NCBI GenBank assembly: GCA_947627445.1 | Contig: CANQWA010000003.1 | Coordinates: forward strand, 26,541-90,540 | Reading direction: 5' to 3' | DNA: 64,000 nucleotides | From: an uncultured Ruminococcus sp. | GTDB taxonomy: Bacteria; Bacillota; Clostridia; Oscillospirales; Ruminococcaceae | In this document: piece by piece, positions 36,687 through 45,737 of the stretch | Position numbering within the stretch: the stretch's first letter is position 1 | How the letters are laid out: every line of letters begins with the position of its first letter | The notes under the pieces: model-generated | The model's database searches: none | The model's input: only the letters and a program-made list of their open reading frames with translations | What the model was told of the DNA's origin: nothing | Made by a program: the position numbers and the translations under genes

Positions 36687-37117
36687 GTCGGGCTCCCCAG
36701 CTTTTTGCGCATCACCACAGTTGTCCCATAGCCGGGTCTGCTTTTGACAACCAGCTTGTCCATAAAGCTTTCCATGACAGCAAAACCCAAACCGGCACGT
36801 TCCTCCTCGGGTGCTGTGGTATACAGGGGCTGCATGGCAAGTTCTACATCGGGAATGCCGCAGCCGTGATCCTTGATCCGCAGATAAATTTCCCGGTTTT
36901 CCAACAGCTTGATATGTAACTCTACATCACCGCTGCTGCCTCGATAGCCGTGAACAATGGCATTGGTCACCGCTTCGGACACGGCGGTGCGAATATCCGC
37001 CAGTTCTTCCACGGTGGGATCTGCCTGTGTCAGAAAAGCAGAAACCACTGCCCGGGCAGTGCGCTCATTTTCTGAGATCGCCGGAAACACCAGCTTGACT
37101 GTATTCTGGGTCTTCAT
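36671..37117 (-). CDS. spoIIAB: Anti-sigma F factor SpoIIAB
   Basis: This 148-residue GHKL ATPase/kinase binds and inhibits SigF and phosphorylates SpoIIAA. It has the N box (AVSEAVTNAIVHGY), G1 (DHGCGIPD) and G2 (AGLGFAVMESFMDKL). The start overlaps the spoIIAA stop by 4 bases, so all three genes are translationally coupled. Confidence 0.9.
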   Translation of the reverse strand: MKTQNTVKLVFPAISENERTARAVVSAFLTQADPTVEELADIRTAVSEAVTNAIVHGYRGSSGDVELHIKLLENREIYLRIKDHGCGIPDVELAMQPLYTTAPEEERAGLGFAVMESFMDKLVVKSRPGYGTTVVMRKKLGSPTCREK

Positions 37118-37440
37118 GCATCCACGCTCCTTTCTGTGCGGATATGGGCAATGCGCTCTATGCCGGACAGCCGCATGACACGTTGAATATGAAGCGGTGG
37201 ATTCTGGATGATCACCTCACCGCCCACAATCTCCATGAGCCGGTGTCTGCCCATGATCAGCCCGATACCGGAACTGTCCATAAAGGTCACCCCCGAAAAA
37301 TCCAGCACCAATGTGGTGGGCTGAACCGTTTCAATGGTGTCATCAATTTCTGTGCGGATGGAGCGGGCAGAATGATGGTCAATTTCTCCTGTCAGGACTG
37401 CGATCAGCGTCTGCTCTTTTGTCAGCAATTCTACTGCCAT
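37114..37440 (-). CDS. spoIIAA: Anti-sigma F factor antagonist SpoIIAA
   Basis: This 108-residue STAS-domain protein, when dephosphorylated, releases SigF from SpoIIAB. The conserved phosphorylation site is the Ser in LDFSGVTFMDSSGIGLIMGR. ATG 37440 follows GGAAG; the longer in-frame start at 37629 would read through the rsmI terminator. A TTGACA...TATAAT pair upstream has a 21-base spacer, so it is not a good sigma-A promoter; a sigma-H promoter would be expected but is not obvious. Confidence 0.9.
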   Translation of the reverse strand: MAVELLTKEQTLIAVLTGEIDHHSARSIRTEIDDTIETVQPTTLVLDFSGVTFMDSSGIGLIMGRHRLMEIVGGEVIIQNPPLHIQRVMRLSGIERIAHIRTERSVDA

Positions 37441-37577
37441 AATGTCAACTTCCTTTCTCGTTTGAAATCGTCTGATAGGATGATTATAGGATAATCGGCA
37501 AGAAAAATTTGTCAAAACCGGACAGCTGCACGGCTTTTTTCCAAAAGACAGAGCGGTGTTCGACAAAGAAAAAAACC

Positions 37578-37642
37578 AGAACCTGTCTTCACCAGAAGAT
37601 GTGCACGTCTCTCTGCACACATTTCTCATGAAGACAGGTTCT
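37578..37642. terminator. Terminator after rsmI
   Basis: AGAACCTGTCTTCA pairs with TGAAGACAGGTTCT, with an inner GTGCA/TGCAC hairpin. On the minus strand a long T run follows. Confidence 0.85.
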
Positions 37643-37652
37643 TTTGACCGAA

Positions 37653-38483
37653 CTATTCCGTTTGCGCCGCCTCATACAGCACATGCTTCCGAAAACCGCT
37701 GACAGCAGCCACATCCTTGCATGCCTGTGTCAGTCGAACGCCTTTTTCCACTTGCTGCCGCACCATTGCCGCAGCTTCTTCCAGGGTGATTTCCTCTTCC
37801 TGAAAAGGCGCTGTACCGGCGACTACCAACACAAATTCCCCCCGGGGCGGTGTATCGGCGTAATACGCCATCGCCTCTCCCAAAGTCGTCAGGCGCACTT
37901 CCTCGTAAAGCTTTGTCAATTCCCGGCAGAGAGAAACGGACCGATCTTTTCCGAACACTTCCGCCATATCCGCTAAGGTGCGGCAGAGTTTGTGAGGGGC
38001 TTCGTAAAAAATCATGGTGCGTGTTTCCGTTTGCAGCTGCCGCAGATGCCGGCTGCGCTGGTTCTGGTTAACCGAAAGAAACCCCTCAAAGGTAAACCGT
38101 GCCGTACTCTGCCCGGAGATTGCCAGTGCAGAGATCGCCGCAGATGGTCCGGGAACCACCTCCATAGGAACGCCCTGCGCATGACACAGCTTCACCAAAG
38201 GTTCGCCGGGGTCGGAAATACAGGGCATTCCGGCGTCGGTGACAACGCCGCAGGATTCCCCTGCCAAAATGCGGTTGATGATGCCCTGTGCCGCCGTCTG
38301 TCCGCTGTGCTCGTGATAGCTAACCGTAGGGGTGTGGATATCCAGGTGAGAAAGCAGCTTTCGAGTCACACGGGTGTCCTCAGCGGCAATGAAATCCACC
38401 TCCTCCAGCAACCGGATCTGCCGCATGGTGATATCCTCTAAATTTCCGATCGGTGTCCCGATAATGTACAGCGTTCCGCTCAT
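37653..38483 (-). CDS. rsmI: 16S rRNA (cytidine1402-2'-O)-methyltransferase
   Basis: This 276-residue SAM-dependent enzyme methylates C1402 in the ribosomal decoding centre. It has the tetrapyrrole-methylase fold: LYIIGTPIGNLEDITMRQI, AAEDTRVTRKLL, VVTDAGMPCISDPG, and MIFYEAPHKLCRTLADM. It is the last gene of a run trmN6, MATE, rsmI and overlaps the MATE gene by 4 bases (ATGA). Confidence 0.95.
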   Translation of the reverse strand: MSGTLYIIGTPIGNLEDITMRQIRLLEEVDFIAAEDTRVTRKLLSHLDIHTPTVSYHEHSGQTAAQGIINRILAGESCGVVTDAGMPCISDPGEPLVKLCHAQGVPMEVVPGPSAAISALAISGQSTARFTFEGFLSVNQNQRSRHLRQLQTETRTMIFYEAPHKLCRTLADMAEVFGKDRSVSLCRELTKLYEEVRLTTLGEAMAYYADTPPRGEFVLVVAGTAPFQEEEITLEEAAAMVRQQVEKGVRLTQACKDVAAVSGFRKHVLYEAAQTE

Positions 38484-39868
38484 GCCGACGCCTCCTTGCC
38501 TACCAGATTGCTGATCCAGATGCCTTTTTGGATGAGAAGCACCCCGATTGCCACTTTGATGAGGTCAACCGCCTGCACAACGGCATAGATGCCAAGAATG
38601 GGAAGATTGGTGCAATTGCACAGCAGCAGCGCCAGGGGCAGTGTCACCACCCAGGAGAACACGCTGTCAAACAAAAAAGTTACCACCGTTTTCCCACCGG
38701 ATCGCAAGGTGAAGTACAGGGCATTCAGAAATCCCTGCACCGGAAAAAACAACGCTGTCACAAGAATAAATCGCTGTCCGTATTGCTGCACGGTATCCGG
38801 CACATCGTATAGCCTGGGGAAAAAGCCGGACACGGCGGTCAGAATCACGGTCAAGCCCACACAGACAATGCCTGTAAACCACATCAGCCCAAACGCATCC
38901 TTCTTTACCCGGTTTTGTTTGCCTGCTCCAAGTTCTTGCCCAATGAGGATGCCCACGGCATTGCCCAGGGCAATAAACACCACATTCAGCAGATTGCAGA
39001 TGGCATTGGAAATGTTCAGTCCGGCGATAATTTCCAATCCTTTGACCGAATAAGCCTGGGTCAGCGCCGCAATGCCTCCAGCCCACAAAAATTCATTGCA
39101 AAAGATAGGAAGTCCCTTGCCGACAATCTGTCCTGCCTGCTTCCGCGGTACCGCAAGCGTCCGGTACGCCCCCTGCAAAAAGGCATGCTTCTTTCGCCGT
39201 ACCAGTGCCCAGATGACCACAACGCACATTTCTGCCACTCTCGCCAGAACGGTGGCAATTGCCGCTCCCCGGACGCCCAGCTTCGGCATTCCGTATTTCC
39301 CATAGATCAGCAGATAATTGAGCACAATATCCACCACTACTGATGCGATACCGGCAACCATAGGCTTGACGCTTTCTCCCGTTTCCCGGAGACTGCCGGC
39401 GTAGATCTGGGTGACGGCAAAGGGCAGCAGTCCCAGCAGCATGATGTGGAGATACCCCTTGCCGTATGCCATGGTCAATGCTGCATCCACCTCCTGGCTT
39501 TCCCCGTGGAGATACAACCCGATCAGGGCTTCTCCCCCGAAGAAAAACAGCAAAAAGCCCAGCAGCAGACAAACGCCGCAGATCCAATGCTTGATACGAA
39601 AGGTGTTCTGAAATCCTTTCAGATTTCCCTGCCCGACATACTGTGCGCCGTAAATGCCCGGCCCGGACAAGCCCCCGAAGATCGCCAGATTGAACACAAA
39701 GATCAGCTGCCCCACAATGGAAACTGCGGTCACAGCTTCTGTGCCGAGACTGCCCACCATGACATTGTCCACCAGCCCTACCATATTGGTAATGCCGTTC
39801 TGGATCATCATGGGAACAGCCAGCATCAGGGCTTTTTTATAAATGGGATTTTTCACTGTTGCTGTCAC
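38480..39868 (-). CDS. MATE family efflux transporter
   Basis: This 462-residue inner-membrane protein has about twelve membrane segments. The start is typical of MATE exporters (ALMLAVPMMIQNGITNMVGLVDNVMVGSLGTEAVTAV). It should export drugs or metabolites using sodium or proton gradients; the substrate is unknown. It overlaps trmN6 by 32 bases and rsmI by 4, so it is embedded in an RNA-modification operon. Confidence 0.92.
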   Translation of the reverse strand: MTATVKNPIYKKALMLAVPMMIQNGITNMVGLVDNVMVGSLGTEAVTAVSIVGQLIFVFNLAIFGGLSGPGIYGAQYVGQGNLKGFQNTFRIKHWICGVCLLLGFLLFFFGGEALIGLYLHGESQEVDAALTMAYGKGYLHIMLLGLLPFAVTQIYAGSLRETGESVKPMVAGIASVVVDIVLNYLLIYGKYGMPKLGVRGAAIATVLARVAEMCVVVIWALVRRKKHAFLQGAYRTLAVPRKQAGQIVGKGLPIFCNEFLWAGGIAALTQAYSVKGLEIIAGLNISNAICNLLNVVFIALGNAVGILIGQELGAGKQNRVKKDAFGLMWFTGIVCVGLTVILTAVSGFFPRLYDVPDTVQQYGQRFILVTALFFPVQGFLNALYFTLRSGGKTVVTFLFDSVFSWVVTLPLALLLCNCTNLPILGIYAVVQAVDLIKVAIGVLLIQKGIWISNLVGKEASA

Positions 39869-40568
39869 CCTCCAGTCTTGTTGTCACGCCATTGCCGTCT
39901 CCCACTATCCACAAAGGCAATACGTTCAGAAATGGTTTTCCACCCCTTCGCCCTTCCAGCAGAAACAGCCACGGAGGCGATTCCGGGGATTTTGCCACAA
40001 ATTGCAGCCGCTTGGGTTCGATGTCATTCTGCCGCATGGCGTCCATCACATCTGCCAGCCGTTCCGGACGGTTACAGACGCAAAGTCTGCCCCCGAACCG
40101 CAAAAGTTTCCTGGCGGCGGCACAGACATCATAGATATTGCAGAAGATCTCATGCCGGGCGATCTTCTGTGCGGTGAGTTGACTTTCCAACCCAGTACGA
40201 TATGCCTTATAAGGGGGATTGCAGGTGACTAAGTCCATCTGTCCCAGGGGCGCATCCTCCCAAAGCTGCCGCAAGTCGGCACAGATGGGATGCAAAACCG
40301 ACTGCACTCCCGTACTTTCTGCCATACCCCGCTGAAACTGATCAATGGCGGACCGCTGGATATCCACGCCGAAAATCTCCTCCGGCGGTGCTTCCCTTTG
40401 CATCAGCATGGGGATGATGCCGCAGCCTGTCCCCAGGTCGCAGACACGTTCCTTTCGGCGATAGCCTGAAAATTCCGTCAGCAGCACCGCATCTGTGCCG
40501 AACCGGTGGGCTTCACTGGTACAGACCGTCAGTCCGTCAAAGATCTGTTCCAGATGGTATGACCACAT
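39837..40568 (-). CDS. trmN6: tRNA1(Val) (adenine37-N6)-methyltransferase
   Basis: This 243-residue SAM-dependent N6-adenine methyltransferase has the SAM motif VCDLGTGCGIIPML and the catalytic NPPY (VTCNPPYKAY). The N-terminal TSEAHRFGTDAVLLTEF is typical of TrmN6/YfiC-type enzymes. A related Firmicute protein of unknown substrate is possible. Its start lies right after the HAD gene stop. Confidence 0.85.
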   Translation of the reverse strand: MWSYHLEQIFDGLTVCTSEAHRFGTDAVLLTEFSGYRRKERVCDLGTGCGIIPMLMQREAPPEEIFGVDIQRSAIDQFQRGMAESTGVQSVLHPICADLRQLWEDAPLGQMDLVTCNPPYKAYRTGLESQLTAQKIARHEIFCNIYDVCAAARKLLRFGGRLCVCNRPERLADVMDAMRQNDIEPKRLQFVAKSPESPPWLFLLEGRRGGKPFLNVLPLWIVGDGNGVTTRLEGDSNSEKSHL

Positions 40569-41225
40569 TCAAAACACCTCCCGAAGCTCCCAAAGATCGG
40601 TCACATGCACCGTGGCTGTGGCTTTCATGGCTGCCCAGTCGCCATCGCTGACCGAATCATATACCCCTGCGGTGAAAAAGCCCGCCGCCTTTGCCGTCTC
40701 CACTGCGTGGAGAGAATCCTCTGCCACCACAATCTGCCGTCTGCCCAGCTGTAACCGCTGCGCCGCCATGCGGAAGATCCGGGGATCGGTTTTCGGTGCG
40801 CCCGCTTCCTGTTCCGTCAGCAGAAATGCCAATCGCTCCCAGACACCCAGCCGTTTCAGTGCTGCCTTTGCCAGTTCTTCATAATTTGCTGTGGCAACGC
40901 AGCAGCAGATGTTTTTCTCTGCCAGCCAGTCCAGCAGTTCCATGGCATGGGGTTTCAGGGGAAGTTCTTCGAGATACGCCTGTGCTGCCATATCCGAAAC
41001 CAGCTTGGAGAAAGCCCCTGGGGTACAGGGCAAGTCAAACCGCTCGACAAAATAGCGGGAGGACTCTTCGATGGACATTTTCCGGATGATCTCCGAAATA
41101 TCCGCCGGTGCTTCCCGGTCAAAATGCCGCAAGAGCCGCTTATCAATCTCACTCCACATTCCCATGGAATCCAGCAGTGTACCGTCCAGGTCAAAGATCA
41201 CGCCCTGTAATGTATGATGTTCCAT
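40569..41225 (-). CDS. HAD superfamily phosphatase, beta-phosphoglucomutase/GPH type
   Basis: This 218-residue protein has HAD motif I GVIFDLDGTLLDSMG, motif II in VATAN, motif III Lys in GAPKTDP and motif IV in VVAEDSLHAVETAKAAGF. An alpha-helical cap lies between motifs I and II. It should be a sugar-phosphate phosphatase or mutase; the substrate cannot be named. ATG 41225 follows AAAGGAG; the long in-frame extension upstream is non-coding. Confidence 0.88.
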   Translation of the reverse strand: MEHHTLQGVIFDLDGTLLDSMGMWSEIDKRLLRHFDREAPADISEIIRKMSIEESSRYFVERFDLPCTPGAFSKLVSDMAAQAYLEELPLKPHAMELLDWLAEKNICCCVATANYEELAKAALKRLGVWERLAFLLTEQEAGAPKTDPRIFRMAAQRLQLGRRQIVVAEDSLHAVETAKAAGFFTAGVYDSVSDGDWAAMKATATVHVTDLWELREVF

Positions 41226-41320
41226 CGATTTCTCCTTTCCGTATGGATACGAGCTTTTACGGCAACATGCGGAAAATATGCGTCCGATATGTGTATTTTG
41301 CCATAGGAGCTCATAACGGC
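41226..41320. other. Gap with a decayed GGCAA-like sequence
   Basis: CGGCAACATGCGG...TATTTTGCC at about 41262-41312 looks like a decayed GGCAA-type repeat. No gene is seen. Confidence 0.3.
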
Positions 41321-41324
41321 AAAA

Positions 41325-41353
41325 ACAGCGGCGGCGAATCCGCCCACCGCTGT
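41325..41353 (-). terminator. Terminator of the GH13 gene
   Basis: On the minus strand ACAGCGGTGGGCG pairs with CGCCGCCGCTGT and a short T run follows. Confidence 0.7.
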
Positions 41354-41388
41354 GATGTTCTTTTCCGACACCGGATCGGAACAAGTTC

Positions 41389-42981
41389 TTACAGTTTTGT
41401 AAATCTCGGTTGATTGTCATGCGCCGTGCCAGTGAAGATGGCCTTCGGCATTGCCCAGACGGTATGGTCGGATTCCTTCCGGTAAACCACCAGATCCTCC
41501 TGTGTCTCTGCATGGCGAACCTGTGCCTGAAGCAGAACCACCTCAGAGCCGTCCAGCACATCCCGATACCGTGCGCCCTCGCTGAGTTCCGTCGGTTCGG
41601 GAATAAAAATGGCTTCTTCTACCATATCCGTGTGGTTGACAATATCGTCCTCTACCAGAATCATCTGGGAGAAGGGCGGCAGGCAGATGTGAGCATTGCC
41701 ATTGTCTACCTGTACCGGCTGACCGCTGATCACATCTACCAGCGCCGGCACATTTGCACCAAACCAGAATTCAGACGGATCGCTGCTCAGGTTCAAGGCA
41801 ACAAAAACGGTTCTGCCATCCTGTTCCTTGGCAAAGAGGAGCTGCTGATTCCGCACTTCTACGGTACGGTAAGAACCCGTGCGCAGTGCCGGATAAGCAT
41901 GGTAGATTCTGCCCAGCTTCACCAGATGACGGTACAGGTCTAAGTTGCCGCTGCGGTTCAGCTCTGCTAAGTCTAAGCAAGGGCGCAGACCGTCGTCGGA
42001 ATTGTTTTCATGCCGCCCCATGACGCCGTATTCGCTGCCGTAGTAGATGGACGGAATTCCCGGCATACCGTACATCAGGGTATAGCACAGCGGCAGATAA
42101 CGCTGATCGGACAGCGTGCTGGCAAGACGGTTCACATCGTGGTTATCCACAAAGTTGTACAGTGCTGTGCCCTGATAGATACCGCCGTTTCCGAACTGAC
42201 GGTTGATGCTGTAGTTGATCTCGAAATAATTCTTGTCGTTGTGAGAAGAGTAAATGCCCTTGTAGCACTCATAGTTGGTAACGCTGTCCAGCATTTCCGG
42301 GTTTGCCCAGCGCTTATAGTCACCGTGGATGATCTCACCCATGAGCCAGAAGTCCGGATTCTTTTCCTTGCAGAAATTGTGGATACGGCGGAAAAAGTCA
42401 AAGTCCACACAATCTGCGGCATCAAAGCGGATGCCATCAATGTGGAATTCATCCAGCCACATGCCCACGGCGTCAATGAGATAATCGCACACATGCCAGT
42501 TGCGCAGATTCAGTTTCACCAGATTATAGTGACCGTTCCAGCCCTCATACCAGAAGGGATCGCCGCAGGGGCTTTGTCCGCCGAAATTCAGACCGGCAAA
42601 CCAGTCACAATACGGTGAGCCCTGTCCCTTTTCCTGTACATCCTGGAATGCCCAGAAATTTCTGCCCACGTGGTTGAATACGCCATCCAGAATGACACGA
42701 ATGCCGTTTTGGTGCAGTTCGTCACAGATGTGGGCGAACATTTCGTTTGTCCCCAGTCTGCGGTCGATGATGCGATAATCTGTTGTATCATAGCCGTGCT
42801 CGACGGATTCAAACACTGGTCCGAAATAAACGGCATCTACACCCATCTCTTTCAAATGGGGAATCCAATCCAGTACCTTTTCCAGACGGTTCACCGGCTC
42901 GCCGCCCTCGTTGAATTTGGGTGCGCCGCAAAAGCCCATGGGATAGATGTGATACATCACCGCATTTTCATACCACTTCAT
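41389..42981 (-). CDS. Alpha-amylase family (GH13) enzyme with C-terminal DUF1653 domain
   Basis: This 530-residue cytoplasmic protein has no signal peptide. The GH13 barrel has DGVFNH (100-105), nucleophile D187 (GIRFD), acid E216 (LMGE) and D282 (NHD), as in cyclomaltodextrinase or neopullulanase-like enzymes that cut imported alpha-glucans. After a beta domain, residues 478-530 form a DUF1653 domain (GARYRDVLDGSEVVLLQAQV...YRKESDHTVWAMPKAIF), usually a separate small protein. AGGAGG precedes the ATG. It follows an HD-domain gene by 49 bases, probably in one operon. Confidence 0.9.
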   Translation of the reverse strand: MKWYENAVMYHIYPMGFCGAPKFNEGGEPVNRLEKVLDWIPHLKEMGVDAVYFGPVFESVEHGYDTTDYRIIDRRLGTNEMFAHICDELHQNGIRVILDGVFNHVGRNFWAFQDVQEKGQGSPYCDWFAGLNFGGQSPCGDPFWYEGWNGHYNLVKLNLRNWHVCDYLIDAVGMWLDEFHIDGIRFDAADCVDFDFFRRIHNFCKEKNPDFWLMGEIIHGDYKRWANPEMLDSVTNYECYKGIYSSHNDKNYFEINYSINRQFGNGGIYQGTALYNFVDNHDVNRLASTLSDQRYLPLCYTLMYGMPGIPSIYYGSEYGVMGRHENNSDDGLRPCLDLAELNRSGNLDLYRHLVKLGRIYHAYPALRTGSYRTVEVRNQQLLFAKEQDGRTVFVALNLSSDPSEFWFGANVPALVDVISGQPVQVDNGNAHICLPPFSQMILVEDDIVNHTDMVEEAIFIPEPTELSEGARYRDVLDGSEVVLLQAQVRHAETQEDLVVYRKESDHTVWAMPKAIFTGTAHDNQPRFTKL

Positions 42982-43030
42982 TGTCAGTTTTCCTCCTAAT
43001 TGATCTTCATTTTCCGAACCCGTTCTCCAT

Positions 43031-43621
43031 CTATTTTCCGGCGCTTCCTTCTAAATAATAGGAAGCCTCCATATCCGCAACGCTGACCGCCAGCGCCAGG
43101 GGGAACATCTCTAACGCCCTGCCCACACTGTTCTTGTCTTCATTGCCGGAAAAACCCATATGATACCGTATGGCAAAGGCTTCCTCCCGGGTCAGCCGCA
43201 TAAAGCCCTGTATCATATACACCGATTTTTCCCCGTGTCCATATGGCAGCGCATCCCGTATGGTATAGTACGGCACACGTTCCCAGACACCTTGCTCGTT
43301 TTTGGCATTCCGGTAGTCCACCGCATAGAAATTCACCTTGCAGATATCGTGGAGCAGAGCCGTAATGGCAATCGTCTCGTCCGTATAGTCCATGCCGTAC
43401 AGTTCCTTGGTCCGGGGGCGGGACAGATAATCCTTCAGGCATTCGTAGACATTCAAGCTGTGTTCCGCCAGACCGCCCTCATAAGCGCCGTGAAACCGGG
43501 TGCTGGAAGGCGCTGTGAAAAAATCACTGGCATCTGAATCCAGCCATTCCAGCAGACGGTCTGCGCCTCTGCGTGTGATATGCTCCCGATAGACCGCCAT
43601 GTATTCTTCACGCTTTGTCAT
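43031..43621 (-). CDS. HD-domain phosphohydrolase
   Basis: This 196-residue protein has the metal ligands of HD hydrolases: His in GGLAEHSLNVYEC, the HD pair in ALLHDICKVNFY, and later His/Asp in YGHGEKSVYMI and VSVADMEASYY. It resembles the HD part of YhaM-type 3'-5' exonucleases but has no OB domain. It may hydrolyse nucleotides or nucleic-acid ends. AAGGAGGG precedes the ATG. Its leader contains the composite repeat R7. Confidence 0.82.
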   Translation of the reverse strand: MTKREEYMAVYREHITRRGADRLLEWLDSDASDFFTAPSSTRFHGAYEGGLAEHSLNVYECLKDYLSRPRTKELYGMDYTDETIAITALLHDICKVNFYAVDYRNAKNEQGVWERVPYYTIRDALPYGHGEKSVYMIQGFMRLTREEAFAIRYHMGFSGNEDKNSVGRALEMFPLALAVSVADMEASYYLEGSAGK

Positions 43622-43679
43622 AGAAACGCCCTCCTTCCAGAAGCCGGAACAGGATTCCTCCTGCTTTCAGTCATCCTTA

Positions 43680-43797
43680 GGCAAACCCGCACAAAGATGG
43701 TGCGTCAGATGCGCCGTCAGATTTTTCGTCCAATATGACGGAAAACAGGCAAGCAGTTGACGTGCAAAGCCGATAGGCGCTCTTGGTGCAGATTGCC
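43680..43797. repeat. Composite GGCAA-type repeat (R7)
   Basis: The 118-base unit starts GGCAAACCCGCACAAAG and ends GGTGCAGATTGCC. Its first 45 bases match 45738-45783 closely. Its right end is six bases from the -10 box of the HD gene, so it would form the mRNA 5' leader. Confidence 0.8.
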
Positions 43798-43803
43798 TTT
43801 AGT

Positions 43804-43832
43804 ATTATAGCATAGTATTATGAAAATAGTAA
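43804..43832 (-). promoter_or_regulatory. Promoter of the HD-GH13 pair
   Basis: The minus strand has TTACTA, 17 bases, then TATAAT. Confidence 0.65.
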
Positions 43833-43894
43833 GAAGATTTCTGAAAATCATTGCAAATCTATCCAGCCCAATCTGCCGGAAATGTGTTTTTTTC

Positions 43895-43925
43895 GCAGCA
43901 CCGTACAAAGATTGTGCCGTGCTGC
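43895..43925. repeat. Short GGCAA-type hairpin (R8)
   Basis: GCAGCACCGTACAAAG...GTGCCGTGCTGC lies between the HD gene promoter and the end of the Wzz-like gene. Confidence 0.7.
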
Positions 43926-44003
43926 CGCCCTTATCAGGAATGGGCAAACAAAAAAAGCTGCTGACCCATGCGTATAACGGGTCAGCAGCAATTTTGGGTG
44001 ATG

Positions 44004-45503
44004 TTATTCTGCATCAGCGGCTTTCTTGGTATTGGCTTTCTTCATGTTCTCGTTTCTCCGATAAGAAACGATAAATGCACGAACCACGGCAAACCCCAGA
44101 TAGAATACAAACAGCAGAGCTTCGACAATCAGGACGGTGCGCCGCATATTTTGGAAAACAGCGGAGACTACGCCGGAGGCGCTGCCGCTTGCCGGAACCA
44201 GTATGTTGTAGGCATTCTCAAAAGAAGCCGTCTCAAAAAACTCTTCTGCGGTGGCCTGCGTATCTTCCACCAGGTCGTTGATCTTCTGGCTCAGGGCGTC
44301 CATGTCTGCTTCCACCTTTTCCTTGTCCTGATTGGTGCCCAGAGACTTCTTTTTCAAGTTTTCCAGACGGTCCGTATAGTCCTTGATCTGGGACTGATAA
44401 TTCGAGACGCTCTTCTGTGCATCGGTTTTCTGGGTGACCAGACTGTCATAGGCTTCAGAGGACTGGAGCATGGGTGTGCTGGAGTTCTCGCCGGCCATGA
44501 TGACAACAGAATCCTTCTGGTATTTCTCAATGGATTCCGTCAGAGTAGCCATCTGTTCCTGAGAACTGTTCATCGAACGTGTCAGCGTGTCAATGCGGTA
44601 TTCATAATATGTCTGCAATGCCTCTCTGTCCTTTGTGACGTTTTTCTTGAACACATAGGAGGAGACAGATGCCAAATCCACATTTCTCAGGGTATTGGTT
44701 TTTTCCGTCAGGTCAGAGAAGGTATAGCCAGTCTCGGTGGAGCGGAACCGTGTGGCGTCCTCTGTCGAAAGGCGGTTGATATAACTTTGCAGAGAATTCA
44801 GGGTAGAGGAATATACATCTAATGCCTGGGCGTAATCATATGTGGTATAATCCACAGAAGTCATCGCATCACCGAATGCCTCGTTATAGCCATATGTCTG
44901 CATAAAATAAGTCTTGTAGTTTTCCAGCAGTGCGTTGAGGAATTCTGCGCCGTCTGCACGGGTCATGCCGACATTGGCATAAGAAAACTCGACCTTAAAA
45001 TTGGTGGGATAATAAGAAGTCTCCATAATCCGCTTGGCAGCCTCAATGGAGTTGGTGGATTCAAAGATACTCTGATATGCTGTCAGCTGATCGACTGCGG
45101 TATCCGGTACAACGCCGGAAATGGTCAGATTGCTGCGGATGGAGTCCACCAAGCTCGCATCCATGTTCAGATCCATCAGTGTGGTTTCGATGACCGTGGG
45201 TACCTTAATATTATTGGCGTCAAATTCATTGCCGTCGGGATCCAGACCCTGTTCCACACCGTCAAAGCTAAAGCCCACCATTGCCCTCAGAGGCATGGTG
45301 CGGCTGGGAGAAAGCACCATTGTGCCGCCAAACACCAGTCCTGCCCCTACCACAGCAACGATGATCCAGAGCAGAAAATATTTTTTCAGCTGCCGAAAGA
45401 TTTCCGTTGTCGGTACGGTAATGGAATCCTCTTCCTGTGCAGCATTGGCAATCAGAAGTCCTTGCAGCAATTCCTGTTGTTCCATTGTTCCCTTTTCACT
45501 CAT
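44004..45503 (-). CDS. Wzz-like chain-length/polysaccharide co-polymerase protein
   Basis: This 499-residue protein has a membrane segment near residues 43-63, a long extracytoplasmic region with coiled-coil-rich heptads (about 260-400, ESIEKYQKD, VEADMDALSQKINDLVED) and a second membrane segment near 460-480, ending in a Lys-rich tail. This is the layout of Wzz and CapA-type regulators of polysaccharide length. No glycosyltransferase or kinase is adjacent, so it is an orphan. I start it at ATG 45503, eight bases after GAGGTGG; the GTG at 45515 overlaps that site. Confidence 0.7.
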   Translation of the reverse strand: MSEKGTMEQQELLQGLLIANAAQEEDSITVPTTEIFRQLKKYFLLWIIVAVVGAGLVFGGTMVLSPSRTMPLRAMVGFSFDGVEQGLDPDGNEFDANNIKVPTVIETTLMDLNMDASLVDSIRSNLTISGVVPDTAVDQLTAYQSIFESTNSIEAAKRIMETSYYPTNFKVEFSYANVGMTRADGAEFLNALLENYKTYFMQTYGYNEAFGDAMTSVDYTTYDYAQALDVYSSTLNSLQSYINRLSTEDATRFRSTETGYTFSDLTEKTNTLRNVDLASVSSYVFKKNVTKDREALQTYYEYRIDTLTRSMNSSQEQMATLTESIEKYQKDSVVIMAGENSSTPMLQSSEAYDSLVTQKTDAQKSVSNYQSQIKDYTDRLENLKKKSLGTNQDKEKVEADMDALSQKINDLVEDTQATAEEFFETASFENAYNILVPASGSASGVVSAVFQNMRRTVLIVEALLFVFYLGFAVVRAFIVSYRRNENMKKANTKKAADAE

Positions 45504-45566
45504 TTGTTTTTCCACCTCGTATTTTTTCTCATGGTTTGTCTAATTTTCCGCGTGTACGCCCCAAAC

Positions 45567-45625
45567 GGCAATACACCTGATAGAATCTGTCTGCACAAAA
45601 GGGCAGGTTCTAAGAGCGTGTTGCC
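45567..45625. repeat. GGCAA-type repeat (R9)
   Basis: GGCAATACACCTG...GAGCGTGTTGCC lies in the leader of the Wzz-like gene, followed at 45631-45643 by GTGTCAACACACC, an element end. Confidence 0.65.
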
Positions 45626-45649
45626 TTTCGTGTCAACACACCCTCATTA

Positions 45650-45678
45650 ATTATAACACAAATCCAGAAGGATGTAAA
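45650..45678 (-). promoter_or_regulatory. Promoter of the Wzz-like gene
   Basis: The minus strand has TTTACA, 17 bases, then TATAAT. The sequence GGTGTGTTGACAC begins at the expected start site. Confidence 0.75.
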
Positions 45679-45737
45679 CCGGTTATTTTTTCAAAATTCA
45701 TAAATATCCTCCTGAAAAAACCAGCATTTTTCACAAG

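Noticed and set aside
37441..37560. Sigma-A promoter for spoIIAA
   Set aside because: TTGACA and TATAAT are present but 21 bases apart; all other promoters here use 17, and a sigma-H match was not convincing.
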